Source of the DNA: Anaerolineae bacterium
GTDB taxonomy: Bacteria; Chloroflexota; Anaerolineae; B4-G1; SLSP01
NCBI GenBank assembly: GCA_003562365.1
Contig: PWVB01000248.1
Location: 1-33,049 of the forward strand
Direction of reading: 5' to 3'
DNA length: 33,049 nt
Below the pieces are notes generated by a model. The model saw nothing but the letters and a program-made list of their open reading frames with translations. It made no database searches and was not told the DNA's origin. Positions 8,675-16,486 of the stretch are shown piece by piece (the stretch's first letter is position 1; each line of letters starts with the position of its first letter). A program made the translations under genes and the position numbers.

Positions 8675-10720
8675 CTAAGCGCGATCCGTATCGCAGACCA
8701 CCTTCGGCGCGCCGGTCAAGCCAACAGCCTCCACGGTGACCTCGCCACGATCCCACACCACCGTGCCCGTGCCCATCGCCGGGACTTCCACCCGCCCCCC
8801 CGGCACGTTGAGGGTCAGGGGGGCGGGCAGCAGGCCGTGATAGGCAGCTACATACCGCTCGGTCTGAGGGCTGGCGAAGAGCCAACCCGCCTCCCGGCCG
8901 CACGCTAACCGAGCATCACCAACCTGGACGCTGCCCGTTCGCGTCTCCCGCGCCATCGGTGCATCGAGCATCGGCCAGCCCGCGCACTCATCGGCCGCAG
9001 CAGCATCTAGCCCACCCCAGCGCTGCTTGAGCTTCCAGGCCATTAGGTCCACCTCGATCCCCAAGGCCTGTCCCGCGCGCCGGTACTCGACCCGCCAGCA
9101 GCGCTCCTCTTCGCCGGCATAAGTGAAGGGCGCCTCGGTGTACTCAAGAAACGTGCCTGTCGCGACAATCTCGGCAAAAGTCGCACCATCAGGATAAACC
9201 CCACGCTCCGCCATTTCGAGATAGAATCCGCATTGCGGCGCCCCGTGATAGAAGGCCCCCGGCCAAGATAGTTCCCAGAAGCGCTTCTCCGAACCCCGGT
9301 AATTGTAGAGCTCCAGAACCAGATCAGCCCCGTCATCATTGGCACCCTGTCGTTGGATCAGACGGATAGGCGCCTCCCGGCCCAAGTTGGTTCGGGTCAG
9401 CGGCATCACGGCAAACCACACCTCCCCGCTGCCGATCACCACCACATCTCCTGGCGGCACGTCAAAGGGCAGGTCCTCGACGCGCTGCCGGCCTACATAG
9501 ATCTCATCGACCTCGGCGCATTGCGTCCAGATCAAATTCGCCTTGGCACTGTGGAAAGCGCCGCTCCGCCCTAGCGTATAGAGGCCGATCGCCCGCGGAC
9601 CCTGCTGCACGCCGTAGAAGCGTCCCTCCTCAATCAAATTGCGTGACTTGGTGCGATCGGTGGCGTGATAGAAGTCCCCGAGCCACTTATCGTTCAGAAG
9701 ATAGCGCGTGTAGAAAACACCGGGGCGCGCTGCACCAGGCCGCCCGTAATGCGCTAACATCACGTTAGACTGTCCGCCTGCCTCCTTGACCGACACGCCG
9801 AGGGCAAAGGAGGGACTGTGGTATGTAGTGATCCCTAAGTCCCGCTCAGCGCAGGCGGTCTCGACGATCTGGAACGTCTCGGGGCGCTGCGAGAGGGCAT
9901 CAGCAAGCCACGCTGGCAGCGTACCATCCTCAATCCAGCGGCGGAGCAGCGCTCCCTCAGGCTCAGTCTCGCAGACGATGCTGGGGTGGTACGCACGGCT
10001 ATGAGGACCGGCCCACCGGTCGGTCCCACTGTGAATGTGCAGTGCGGCGCTCAGTCCTACGCGCGCTAGCGCCGTCTGGGCCCTGATGCGTGTATCGGCA
10101 TCTTGCACTAACGCCGCTAGCCGCGCCAACGCACGAATGGTCACAGCAGTATACGTTGGGCTGTTGTACTCGAACGGAATGCCGTGCTGATCCGTGAAGG
10201 CCATCCAGGTCACCAGCTTGCGGGCTCCGCGGGCCGCAAGCTCAGCATCCTGAAGCAGCTCGCCACCCAGACAGGTATTGAGGATATCGAGCAACGTGAT
10301 GTTAGTGTAAGCAACCAGCACATCCAGCCGGCGAATCTCATCCAGGCCAAGACGAATCGCCTCCAACACCCGCGTCTGCATCGCAGCGGAAAGTCGTTCA
10401 GCATGCTGTAGCATCATCGGGATCAGATGCTCCAGGTTGAACTCGACAGCATTTAGATCCTGAACTACGTCGTCCTCCAGCATCCACATAAAGTTGCCAT
10501 AGTGAGGATCTTCTGGACGAGTCTCCTGGCAGCTCAAAACGACATCCAGCACCTTCTCGGCCAGTTCAAGATCAGAGGGTGTTCCGTTTGCCACCAGGTC
10601 GGCCGCCAGTCGGGCGCCACGCCTTGACTCGTGGAACACCCCATTCTCGGTCACCTTAGCGATCATATGAGTATCGGGGTTGAAGTCCTCGGGGAGAGAA
10701 AGGGGATGGGTCGATGCCAT
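8675..10720 (-). CDS. Large toroid-like protein of unknown function, candidate polysaccharide-active enzyme
   Basis: 681 aa, no signal peptide. Residues 1 to about 260 look all-helical, as in an alpha/alpha toroid, with conserved-looking aromatic and polar blocks: HYGNFMWMLEDD 73-84, YTNITLLDI 138-146, EYNSPTYTAVT 184-194 and WAGPHSRAYHP 236-246. The second half (about 290-681) is beta-rich with many Trp/Tyr, the usual toroid-plus-beta-sandwich layout of polysaccharide lyases such as the heparinase II/III type. I do not recognise an exact family. His, Tyr and Asn of the toroid blocks are plausible catalytic groups. Its ATG follows the TGA of the 92-residue membrane protein gene after one base, with GAGGG for ribosome binding, so translation is probably coupled. 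A lyase or glycosidase acting on a rhamnogalacturonan fragment would fit the operon. Confidence 0.7.
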   Translation of the reverse strand: MASTHPLSLPEDFNPDTHMIAKVTENGVFHESRRGARLAADLVANGTPSDLELAEKVLDVVLSCQETRPEDPHYGNFMWMLEDDVVQDLNAVEFNLEHLIPMMLQHAERLSAAMQTRVLEAIRLGLDEIRRLDVLVAYTNITLLDILNTCLGGELLQDAELAARGARKLVTWMAFTDQHGIPFEYNSPTYTAVTIRALARLAALVQDADTRIRAQTALARVGLSAALHIHSGTDRWAGPHSRAYHPSIVCETEPEGALLRRWIEDGTLPAWLADALSQRPETFQIVETACAERDLGITTYHSPSFALGVSVKEAGGQSNVMLAHYGRPGAARPGVFYTRYLLNDKWLGDFYHATDRTKSRNLIEEGRFYGVQQGPRAIGLYTLGRSGAFHSAKANLIWTQCAEVDEIYVGRQRVEDLPFDVPPGDVVVIGSGEVWFAVMPLTRTNLGREAPIRLIQRQGANDDGADLVLELYNYRGSEKRFWELSWPGAFYHGAPQCGFYLEMAERGVYPDGATFAEIVATGTFLEYTEAPFTYAGEEERCWRVEYRRAGQALGIEVDLMAWKLKQRWGGLDAAAADECAGWPMLDAPMARETRTGSVQVGDARLACGREAGWLFASPQTERYVAAYHGLLPAPLTLNVPGGRVEVPAMGTGTVVWDRGEVTVEAVGLTGAPKVVCDTDRA

Positions 10721-10721
10721 A

Positions 10722-11000
10722 TCAGCCCTCGCCCTCTTGATTAGCCTGCGCCTCCATCCTCACGATCCCGTGTTGCTGTCCACCGCCGAAGGCCATCGCA
10801 ATCCCGAAGAAGAAGCCGGCGTCGTAGCGGCGGCCCACATTGCACGTTTCATAGATCCGAACACCATCATTGAAGAGACTGACAAAGAAAGTAATGGGCA
10901 CAATTACGCCGTGCCATACACCGGCCCAAAAGCCGGCGGGTTCAGCTCCTTGTTCCCGGTACTTGGAATTGGGGCCCGCAACTGCGAATTTGTTGGCCAC
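10722..11000 (-). CDS. Small conserved membrane protein of unknown function
   Basis: 92 aa. After a polar N-terminus a hydrophobic segment runs from about residue 24 to 42 (GFWAGVWHGVIVPITFFVSL), then a motif DGVRIYETCNVGRRYDAGF and a second hydrophobic, Gly-rich stretch (GFFFGIAMAFGGG). This resembles a widespread family of small bacterial membrane proteins with a W-H-G, F-x-S-L-F and I-Y-E pattern and no assigned role. Start is GTG (11000) with AAAGG upstream. Its stop is one base from the next ATG. It sits after a strong hairpin that separates it from the GH4 gene. Confidence 0.7.
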   Translation of the reverse strand: MANKFAVAGPNSKYREQGAEPAGFWAGVWHGVIVPITFFVSLFNDGVRIYETCNVGRRYDAGFFFGIAMAFGGGQQHGIVRMEAQANQEGEG

Positions 11001-11029
11001 GAGTAAGCCTTTCTTTCCGTATGTTGAGA

Positions 11030-11065
11030 CTCCCTTCCCCCGGCGTGAGTGTCGGGGGAAGGGAG
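11030..11065 (-). promoter_or_regulatory. Strong intercistronic hairpin after the GH4 gene
   Basis: A perfect 13-bp GC-rich stem (11030-11042 with 11053-11065) with a 10-nt loop lies 5 bases after the GH4 stop codon. No U-run follows on the minus strand, so it is more likely an RNA-stabilising, processing or attenuating element than a full terminator. Confidence 0.6.
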
Positions 11066-11069
11066 ATGG

Positions 11070-12443
11070 TCATAGCGTCCAGTTCTTCGGCCAAGCGTAA
11101 TGGTCGTGGATGTCCTCGATGTAAGCCATAGGCTCATTGGGCTCCATATCAAAAAGCGCCTCCAGAGCCACCTCGGCCTGCTCGTAGGAGCGTGTCTGAT
11201 GACTCTCCAGAATACCGTAGAGGAGCATTGACTTATCACCACTGAGCAACGCCTCCAGCGTCTGCTCCATCCTCAACCAGCCCGGATAGATACACTCCAG
11301 CATCACCTTATTGGGCAGGGGCTCGACCCGGATCGGTTGGATGCCGCCACGATTAACGATAGCCGGCACCTCCACCGCAACGTCGTCGGGAAGGCCGGGC
11401 AGCGCTCCATCATTAATCACGTTCACCTGAGCACGATACTCATTGTCGTTGACCAGCGCATCGATGATCGGGACATGCTGCTCCCGCGTCTTCTCAGCAC
11501 CGAAGAGGGTGATCGGACGCACTTCATCGTCGTAGGCAGCGGCCTTCATCTGAGCGTACTTCTCTTCCTTGCCCTTCAGGATACGGTCACGGCCCTCCGG
11601 GGTGTCACCGCCACCGCCGGCCCCATACCAGCGCATCCGCGTCTCAAGATCGGTGTGGAACCACCAACCGCCGCTCCTGGGTGTATCGCCAATAGGGAAG
11701 AGCCCGTAGAGCTTGTACTGACGGATCGCCGAAGGCGACCATTGCGCTGGCACCCCATCCCCCTTATGGTCCTTCCAGTACTGCTCAATGTTCTCCGCAA
11801 TCCACCGATCCAGTAACGGGTAGGCATCCTCACCCTCGTAGAAGAACTGCGTCAACCAGATGTTGTGGTTCAGTCCCGGTGCCTGCCACCGCACCTTGTC
11901 TGGATCCAGCCCGATGGTCTGAGCCACGCGCCGATAGCCGTAGTGTCCGTGACAGAGGCCGCAGACTCGCACATCGGTCTCACGGCCCATCAAGGTCGTG
12001 CCGGCGAAGACCGGATTGCCTGCCAGCAGAATCCAGGCATCGGGGACGATGGCCTCGACATCCTTGGCAACGTCCAGCATCATCTGCAAATTATGGTATT
12101 CGGGCATGCCGGTGTGGCCATAGAAATAACCGTGCTCGGCCATCAGCTCACGACGGCGCTTCATAAAATACTCATTGTGAGTCACCGTGGCGGTGTTTAT
12201 GACGAAGTCAGCCTCCTGCAGCGACTCGGCGCGATCCAGCGTCCGTGCAAAGTTCAGATCCGACCCCAGATCCTCAGCGTAGCGCTGGGCCAGCCGATAG
12301 ACGACATCAAGGCGCTCCTCGTTGATGTCCATGAAATACACCTTGCTGCCCTTAAGATCCTCATTCAGGCAGAGATCTTTGACCAGGCCCAGCGAGAAGA
12401 CGACACTTCCAGCGCCGATAATGGTAACTTTGACTGCTGACAT
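11070..12443 (-). CDS. GH4-family NAD- and metal-dependent alpha-glycosidase, uronide type likely
   Basis: 457-aa cytoplasmic glycoside hydrolase family 4 enzyme. These use NAD and Mn and cleave by an oxidation-elimination-reduction route. Rossmann motif GAGSVVFS at 10-17, GNP at 142-144, active-site motif CHGH at 164-167, and GLNHNIW at 190-196 supplying the second metal ligand (H193). The CHGH motif excludes the phospho-glycosidase subgroups (CNVP, CDMP). From memory, alpha-galactosidases carry CHSV, the alpha-galacturonidase LplD carries CHEV, and alpha-glucuronidases CHG-type. That makes a uronic-acid-specific alpha-glycosidase the best guess. The rhamnogalacturonan context favours galacturonide or glucuronide ends. 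The ribosome-binding site is weak; the ATG is set by the conserved N-terminus. Confidence 0.88.
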   Translation of the reverse strand: MSAVKVTIIGAGSVVFSLGLVKDLCLNEDLKGSKVYFMDINEERLDVVYRLAQRYAEDLGSDLNFARTLDRAESLQEADFVINTATVTHNEYFMKRRRELMAEHGYFYGHTGMPEYHNLQMMLDVAKDVEAIVPDAWILLAGNPVFAGTTLMGRETDVRVCGLCHGHYGYRRVAQTIGLDPDKVRWQAPGLNHNIWLTQFFYEGEDAYPLLDRWIAENIEQYWKDHKGDGVPAQWSPSAIRQYKLYGLFPIGDTPRSGGWWFHTDLETRMRWYGAGGGGDTPEGRDRILKGKEEKYAQMKAAAYDDEVRPITLFGAEKTREQHVPIIDALVNDNEYRAQVNVINDGALPGLPDDVAVEVPAIVNRGGIQPIRVEPLPNKVMLECIYPGWLRMEQTLEALLSGDKSMLLYGILESHQTRSYEQAEVALEALFDMEPNEPMAYIEDIHDHYAWPKNWTL

Positions 12444-12522
12444 AGTGATCTACTTAGAAAGGCAACGGCTAATCACCCATCCCCACACCCTACTTCGGTG
12501 AGGATAGGGATCAGTTTCGGGA

Positions 12523-14421
12523 TTAATTTAGCGGCGAGACAGCCGACTCGGCGTCCTGCCAGGGTTCAAACACGATCTCTACGGTTTTGCCGCCGTGTTG
12601 TATGGTCAGAACAGGCTCACCAAACGAGCACTGACAGTAGGGCGTATCAAAGCGCTCTGTGTCCTTCAAGGGGATTGCTTCACCAGCAACCCGCAGCGGG
12701 CCCTCCCAGCCAAAGGCTATATTGCCCAACGACGGTGAGTCATAAGAAACCTGAAGGCCTTCAGTCTGGAGCGGACTGGAGGTAACTGCATCGACGAAGG
12801 CCGCGAAGCTGCCCCAGTCGGCCTGCCGCCCCATCTCACACACCCAGATGTTGTCCGGTGCCTCGACACGCAGTTCTACGTCTGGCACGTCGCCATCGGG
12901 CAACCAGCGGGATGGGTACTGAGAGTAGAGCGCGATATACCCCTTCCCTTTACGCCCACAGATCCAGTTCGTTCTCACCTCAACTTCATCGAAGGCCGAA
13001 CGGGGAAAATAGGCGTGCGAGAAGGGAAAAGCATCATCCTCTGGCAGGTGGTAGATACAGACGAGCACGTTCTGGTGTTGCGCTGCCCGGGGCATAACGC
13101 CATTACCCGCCCAGAAATTGGGTCGGGAGGTCTCGTCGTCGGCACCAGGGTGGTTGGTAAAGACAACGGCGTCGATGCCCAGTGTAGCCTGCCAAGTGTG
13201 CTGTTGATAACCGGGTTTGCCGGGGCGGTAGTCTTGGGCGCAGCTCAACAGATAGTCCGGCGTCCGGTAAGTCTGGATGTGGACCTCGGTCAGAGCATGG
13301 CAGTCCATGTCAGGATCGACGATCTCGCCATAGGCCTCCTCTTGCCAACGGAAGAGCTGATCGTAGCGTTTCTGATAATCCTCGTGCAGACGCACTCCAT
13401 AGGCTTCAGACATATGCTTCGAGAGCTCAAATACCTTGGGATGAAGGTAGTCTTGAACACTCCAGTAGAGATGCCCGTCCTCCACACTGTCATAGGCCAG
13501 ACCGTGGGCGGGCGCATCCTCGATATCAAGGCTGTGTCGCTCACGGTAGAGCTGCGGCGTTTCCAGGTCTGCAGCGACCTCGGCAATGAGCTCGGGGCAG
13601 CGATAGCCGCTGGTTGCCAGAGGCACCGTCCCCAGGCTGTTGGGACTGTTGAACAGCCCCATGCCAAACATCAGCTTGGCAGTCGATGCCGATCCTTCGC
13701 CCCGCCCTCCTTTGATCAGCCGTGCATATGTCCGACCGTGGGTGGAGCCGAAGACGCCACGGTAAGTGTGCAGGGCCATCTCGAAGAGGATCACATCGAT
13801 GAGCGATCCGGCCTTACGGCGTATCTCCGGATCTTCAGCGAAATCATAAAGATTGACCAACGCGAGCAGATCCTCCTCAAAGTAGCAGTTTGAAAGCCAC
13901 TCGCTGAAGCCGAAGCGCACGCGGAAATCCATCCAGCGGCGGATAAGGTGCAGTGCGTGATCCAAGTGATAACGCCCATCATTGCCGTCATTCGTGAAAT
14001 GGCGGTCTCTATACAGCTGTCCAGCCAGAAGCTCGTCGCTATGAAAGATGATCTGATGGTTCTCTGTGTGGTAGCAGCGGCGATTGTCACCAGCGGGCTC
14101 GTCCCACCAGTACTTAAAGTCCAGCACGCAGCGCTCGATTTCGGCAATCAACTCCGGAGCAATTCCGGGACTCTCCCGGTACTTGTACAAGATGCGCAGA
14201 AGGCCACCCACAGCAAAGTCACAACAGTCCTGGCGCGAGTCAACAAAGTCGATCGCCTCGCGAATCGGCGTCTCATCGACCGCCTTGCCCAGCTCCAGGC
14301 GCGCGATCTGACTGAAGAATCCGGTTCTGCCTCCGGGTGACTGAGCGGCGCAGAAGGCCAAGTACTGCTGCCGCCGCTCGTCATAGGTTTTTTGTGGTTC
14401 CGGCCAATAGACATCTTCCAT
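12523..14421 (-). CDS. Unknown toroid-like protein, short member of a three-gene paralogous family
   Basis: 632 aa, no signal peptide. It is homologous by eye to the proteins at 20.0-22.7 and 22.7-25.3 kb but lacks their roughly 300-residue N-terminal beta domains. Helical toroid region about 1-300 with three motifs: TENHQIIFHSDELL from residue 119 (E120, N121, H122), GFSEWLSNCYFEED 171-184 and GVFGSTHGRTY 222-232 (H228, R230). The C-terminal half carries TYRTPDY and FWAGNGVMPR and ends in beta-rich sequence. Conserved His, Glu, Asn and Arg suggest an enzyme acting on sugars, but I know no assigned family. The frame is open further upstream to 14463; AAGGAGG at 14427-14433 fixes the start at 14421. 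It lies between cupin and GH4 genes. Confidence 0.75.
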   Translation of the reverse strand: MEDVYWPEPQKTYDERRQQYLAFCAAQSPGGRTGFFSQIARLELGKAVDETPIREAIDFVDSRQDCCDFAVGGLLRILYKYRESPGIAPELIAEIERCVLDFKYWWDEPAGDNRRCYHTENHQIIFHSDELLAGQLYRDRHFTNDGNDGRYHLDHALHLIRRWMDFRVRFGFSEWLSNCYFEEDLLALVNLYDFAEDPEIRRKAGSLIDVILFEMALHTYRGVFGSTHGRTYARLIKGGRGEGSASTAKLMFGMGLFNSPNSLGTVPLATSGYRCPELIAEVAADLETPQLYRERHSLDIEDAPAHGLAYDSVEDGHLYWSVQDYLHPKVFELSKHMSEAYGVRLHEDYQKRYDQLFRWQEEAYGEIVDPDMDCHALTEVHIQTYRTPDYLLSCAQDYRPGKPGYQQHTWQATLGIDAVVFTNHPGADDETSRPNFWAGNGVMPRAAQHQNVLVCIYHLPEDDAFPFSHAYFPRSAFDEVEVRTNWICGRKGKGYIALYSQYPSRWLPDGDVPDVELRVEAPDNIWVCEMGRQADWGSFAAFVDAVTSSPLQTEGLQVSYDSPSLGNIAFGWEGPLRVAGEAIPLKDTERFDTPYCQCSFGEPVLTIQHGGKTVEIVFEPWQDAESAVSPLN

Positions 14422-14426
14422 TCGAT

Positions 14427-14433
14427 CCTCCTT
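14427..14433 (-). promoter_or_regulatory. Ribosome binding site fixing the start at 14421
   Basis: A perfect AAGGAGG on the minus strand 5 nt before the ATG. This shows that the 14 codons upstream in the open frame are not translated. Confidence 0.75.
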
Positions 14434-14479
14434 ACTAAGACAGCGCGGCGTGCGAAACACCATCGCGCCGCAGCAGTGT

Positions 14480-14782
14480 CTACTTCCTGATGATCACGAT
14501 GTACCGCAACGGCGTGTCACCGGTGTTCGTAAGGCCGTGGTGCTTTGTAGCTTCCAGCACCGCGGCCTGGTTAGGGCCCAAGGCATACTGCTTCTCGCCT
14601 ACAGCGAGCGTGCCGTGTCCCTCTAGAATGTAGAACGCCTCCACGCCCGCGTGGGTGTGTGGAGGATGAGCCGCCGTACCCGGCCCGATCTCCGAGATAT
14701 GCAGATGCAATGCATCCGGATCAACGTCCGGATCGACGAGGACCTCAGCCAATCCCCTTACTCGCTCAGACACAAGTGTCAT
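14480..14782 (-). CDS. Small cupin-domain protein
   Basis: 100-aa single-domain cupin (conserved beta-barrel), cytoplasmic. Metal-site residues are H42, H44 and E48 in HTHAGVE and H81/H82 later, with the second motif ending in YIVIIRK. In pectin pathways a cupin, KdgF, linearises 4,5-unsaturated uronate, so that role is tempting. This protein, however, has Glu instead of the KdgF Gln ligand and lacks the C-terminal Asp/Phe segment described for KdgF. A sugar-binding or isomerising role is therefore only inferred. GGGGAG stands 5 nt before the ATG, and it begins 25 bp after the GH43-like gene. Confidence 0.8.
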   Translation of the reverse strand: MTLVSERVRGLAEVLVDPDVDPDALHLHISEIGPGTAAHPPHTHAGVEAFYILEGHGTLAVGEKQYALGPNQAAVLEATKHHGLTNTGDTPLRYIVIIRK

Positions 14783-14807
14783 GCAGTCTCCCCTTTTGGC
14801 TTCTGGA

Positions 14808-15782
14808 TTATGCCTCGACCAGATAAGGGTAGCCTCCGGCCCAGTCGATGCGGCGCTGGGACAGATACCACGTCCGGCCTAGATCGTTGTTTCCTTGATA
14901 GAAGAGATACGTCGCTCCATCGTCCGCAGTATCGATGAAGACATAAGGATGCCCCGATTCACAGGCGTTCCAGCTCCCCGGTGTTCCGTTCGGCAGGAAA
15001 GGTTCGCGGGAAAGCCGCTGCCAGTGCAGCCCATCGTAACTCTCCGCACAACCGATCTGCTGCGGCCCGTTGTTGTAAGCTCCACCGTAGAACATAAAGA
15101 ACCTGTCGCCGTACTTACAGACCGCCGGGGCCTCGACACATTCCTGCTCCCAGGGCAGCTCCGGTCTTAGAATCGGGCCTTCACCAAGCTGAGTCCACGC
15201 CGAACGCCTGAACCGCGACACCGGCGATGTCTCCGCGCCCTCAAGCGGGGCCGCTGCAACTCCGAGCATCTGAGTCGTCATCGTCGGATCGCGCGTGGCG
15301 AAGTAGAGAAGCACCCTCTCGCCATCCCGGATCACGTCGGCATCAATGGCCCTCCCACACGTCCACTCACCGTTGGGTGCGAAAACGGGATTGGTGGGAT
15401 TGCGTGAGAAATGCAGCCCATCGCCCGAGACCGCATGACAGATCGCGTCTCGGGGACCATTACCATAGGTTTGGTAGAATAGATGGAGGCTACCATCCAA
15501 CACCAACGCCCCCGGGGCGCAGATACCGTTCTCCTCATATGCTGCACTCGGCAAGATCTCACCGAGCTTGTCCCAATTCTCAAGATCGTCACTGCGAGCA
15601 ATGCCGATGCCCCAACCCCAATTGGGCTGCCAAGCGAGGCGCCCGTCCCAGCTGTTATGCGTGGGTCCGGCGCCAAAAGGCGGCATCGAGTAGTAGAGCC
15701 AGTAGTGATCCGCAAAGCGAACCACTGCAGGGTCCTTGGCAAAGGGACGGCCCTTTCTGGTAGCGTCTCCATACATCATCAT
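14808..15782 (-). CDS. GH43-like five-bladed beta-propeller glycosidase
   Basis: 324-aa protein with the repeating blade pattern of GH43/GH32-type enzymes and the three expected acids: base D17 in KDPAV, D147 or D149 in AIDAD, and general acid E217 in CVEAPAV. GH43 members remove arabinose, xylose or galactose from pectin and hemicellulose side chains; which one applies here cannot be read from sequence. No signal peptide, so it would act on imported oligosaccharides. The frame is open up to 15839. I choose the first of three adjacent ATGs at 15782, preceded by GAGAGGTGG, because the extra 19 residues look unlike the family. The gap upstream is 316 bp, so an internal promoter is possible. Confidence 0.82.
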   Translation of the reverse strand: MMMYGDATRKGRPFAKDPAVVRFADHYWLYYSMPPFGAGPTHNSWDGRLAWQPNWGWGIGIARSDDLENWDKLGEILPSAAYEENGICAPGALVLDGSLHLFYQTYGNGPRDAICHAVSGDGLHFSRNPTNPVFAPNGEWTCGRAIDADVIRDGERVLLYFATRDPTMTTQMLGVAAAPLEGAETSPVSRFRRSAWTQLGEGPILRPELPWEQECVEAPAVCKYGDRFFMFYGGAYNNGPQQIGCAESYDGLHWQRLSREPFLPNGTPGSWNACESGHPYVFIDTADDGATYLFYQGNNDLGRTWYLSQRRIDWAGGYPYLVEA

Positions 15783-16098
15783 CGCTGATCCACCTCTCTC
15801 AGCCGCGGCCAGACATCTTGACGGGCCCTTTCTAACCACCTGTCAGCCCGCTGCGCCAGTGATGCTGGGCACAGTGCGCCATCAACACTGGTATGCCGGA
15901 TGTCAGCCAAAGCTTAGAGTGCCTTTGAAGAGCTCGGATATATGCTCTTAAGCCACTAAGAGCCTACATAACAAACAGCATGGACTCATTTGGCGAGATT
16001 GGGCGTTATGCGCACTGAATATCGCAACTGATGCGGCAATGATGGACAGAGAAGCTCCCCTTTCAAAATGTCTGAGCCGCGGCCCCGATTGATCCTGT
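15783..16098. other. 316-bp gap inside the minus-strand operon
   Basis: No gene seen. It contains a 7-bp hairpin (GCTCTTA 15944-15950 with TAAGAGC 15957-15963). On the minus strand a weak promoter-like pair TTGAAA/CATCAT with a 16-nt spacer lies at about 16030-16060. This is the largest break in the long series and the likeliest place for an internal promoter. Confidence 0.4.
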
Positions 16099-16482
16099 TC
16101 AGCCCATCCGTTCTAACCCATCGGTCAGCCGGTGGTTCACTGAATGGATAGGTTCAGCCAGCAGCACCAATGCCTCTAGTGTCTGAGCATCAGCGATCCT
16201 CTGCAGCAAGCTCTTCAACTGATCAACCCCGTCGATCTGGTCGAGGTCGTTGACCTCCAGAACCTGCAACAGGCGGCGGGCCCGTCCCAAGAGACGTTCA
16301 CGAAAATGGGGCAACGAAGCTGGACTGAGCATCTCGTGCCGCCACGCCGGTTCTAACTCGTGAAAGGCTGTACAGAGCTTCTGGATAAAGATCAGGGCCA
16401 CACCAGGCGTGCCCACCAGGCGCGCCCACTGCAGCTCCTCGTCTCGACCGTGCTCGCTCTGGCTCGTGGGGATGTAAGGCAT
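16099..16482 (-). CDS. Small helical protein of unknown function
   Basis: 128 aa, mostly charged helices and no membrane segment or known motif. Blocks such as LGRARRLLQVLEV and DQLKSLLQRIADAQTLEAL suggest a helical bundle or coiled coil. The frame is open upstream to 16560, overlapping the lyase gene. The ATG at 16482, 4 bp after the lyase stop with AAAGGG upstream, is the natural start and implies coupled translation. Not recognised; it could be a partner or regulator of the lyase. Confidence 0.6.
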   Translation of the reverse strand: MPYIPTSQSEHGRDEELQWARLVGTPGVALIFIQKLCTAFHELEPAWRHEMLSPASLPHFRERLLGRARRLLQVLEVNDLDQIDGVDQLKSLLQRIADAQTLEALVLLAEPIHSVNHRLTDGLERMG

Positions 16483-16486
16483 CGTA

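Noticed and set aside
11030-11065. Calling this hairpin a rho-independent terminator
   Set aside because: No U-run follows on the minus strand, and co-directional genes continue after short gaps.
11070-12443. Calling the GH4 enzyme a 6-phospho-glycosidase
   Set aside because: The active-site motif is CHGH rather than CNVP or CDMP, and the locus has an ABC importer rather than a phosphotransferase system.
13015-13893. Plus-strand frame of about 290 codons opposite the 632-residue protein
   Set aside because: No motifs, and the minus strand has a perfect ribosome-binding site and homology to two other genes.
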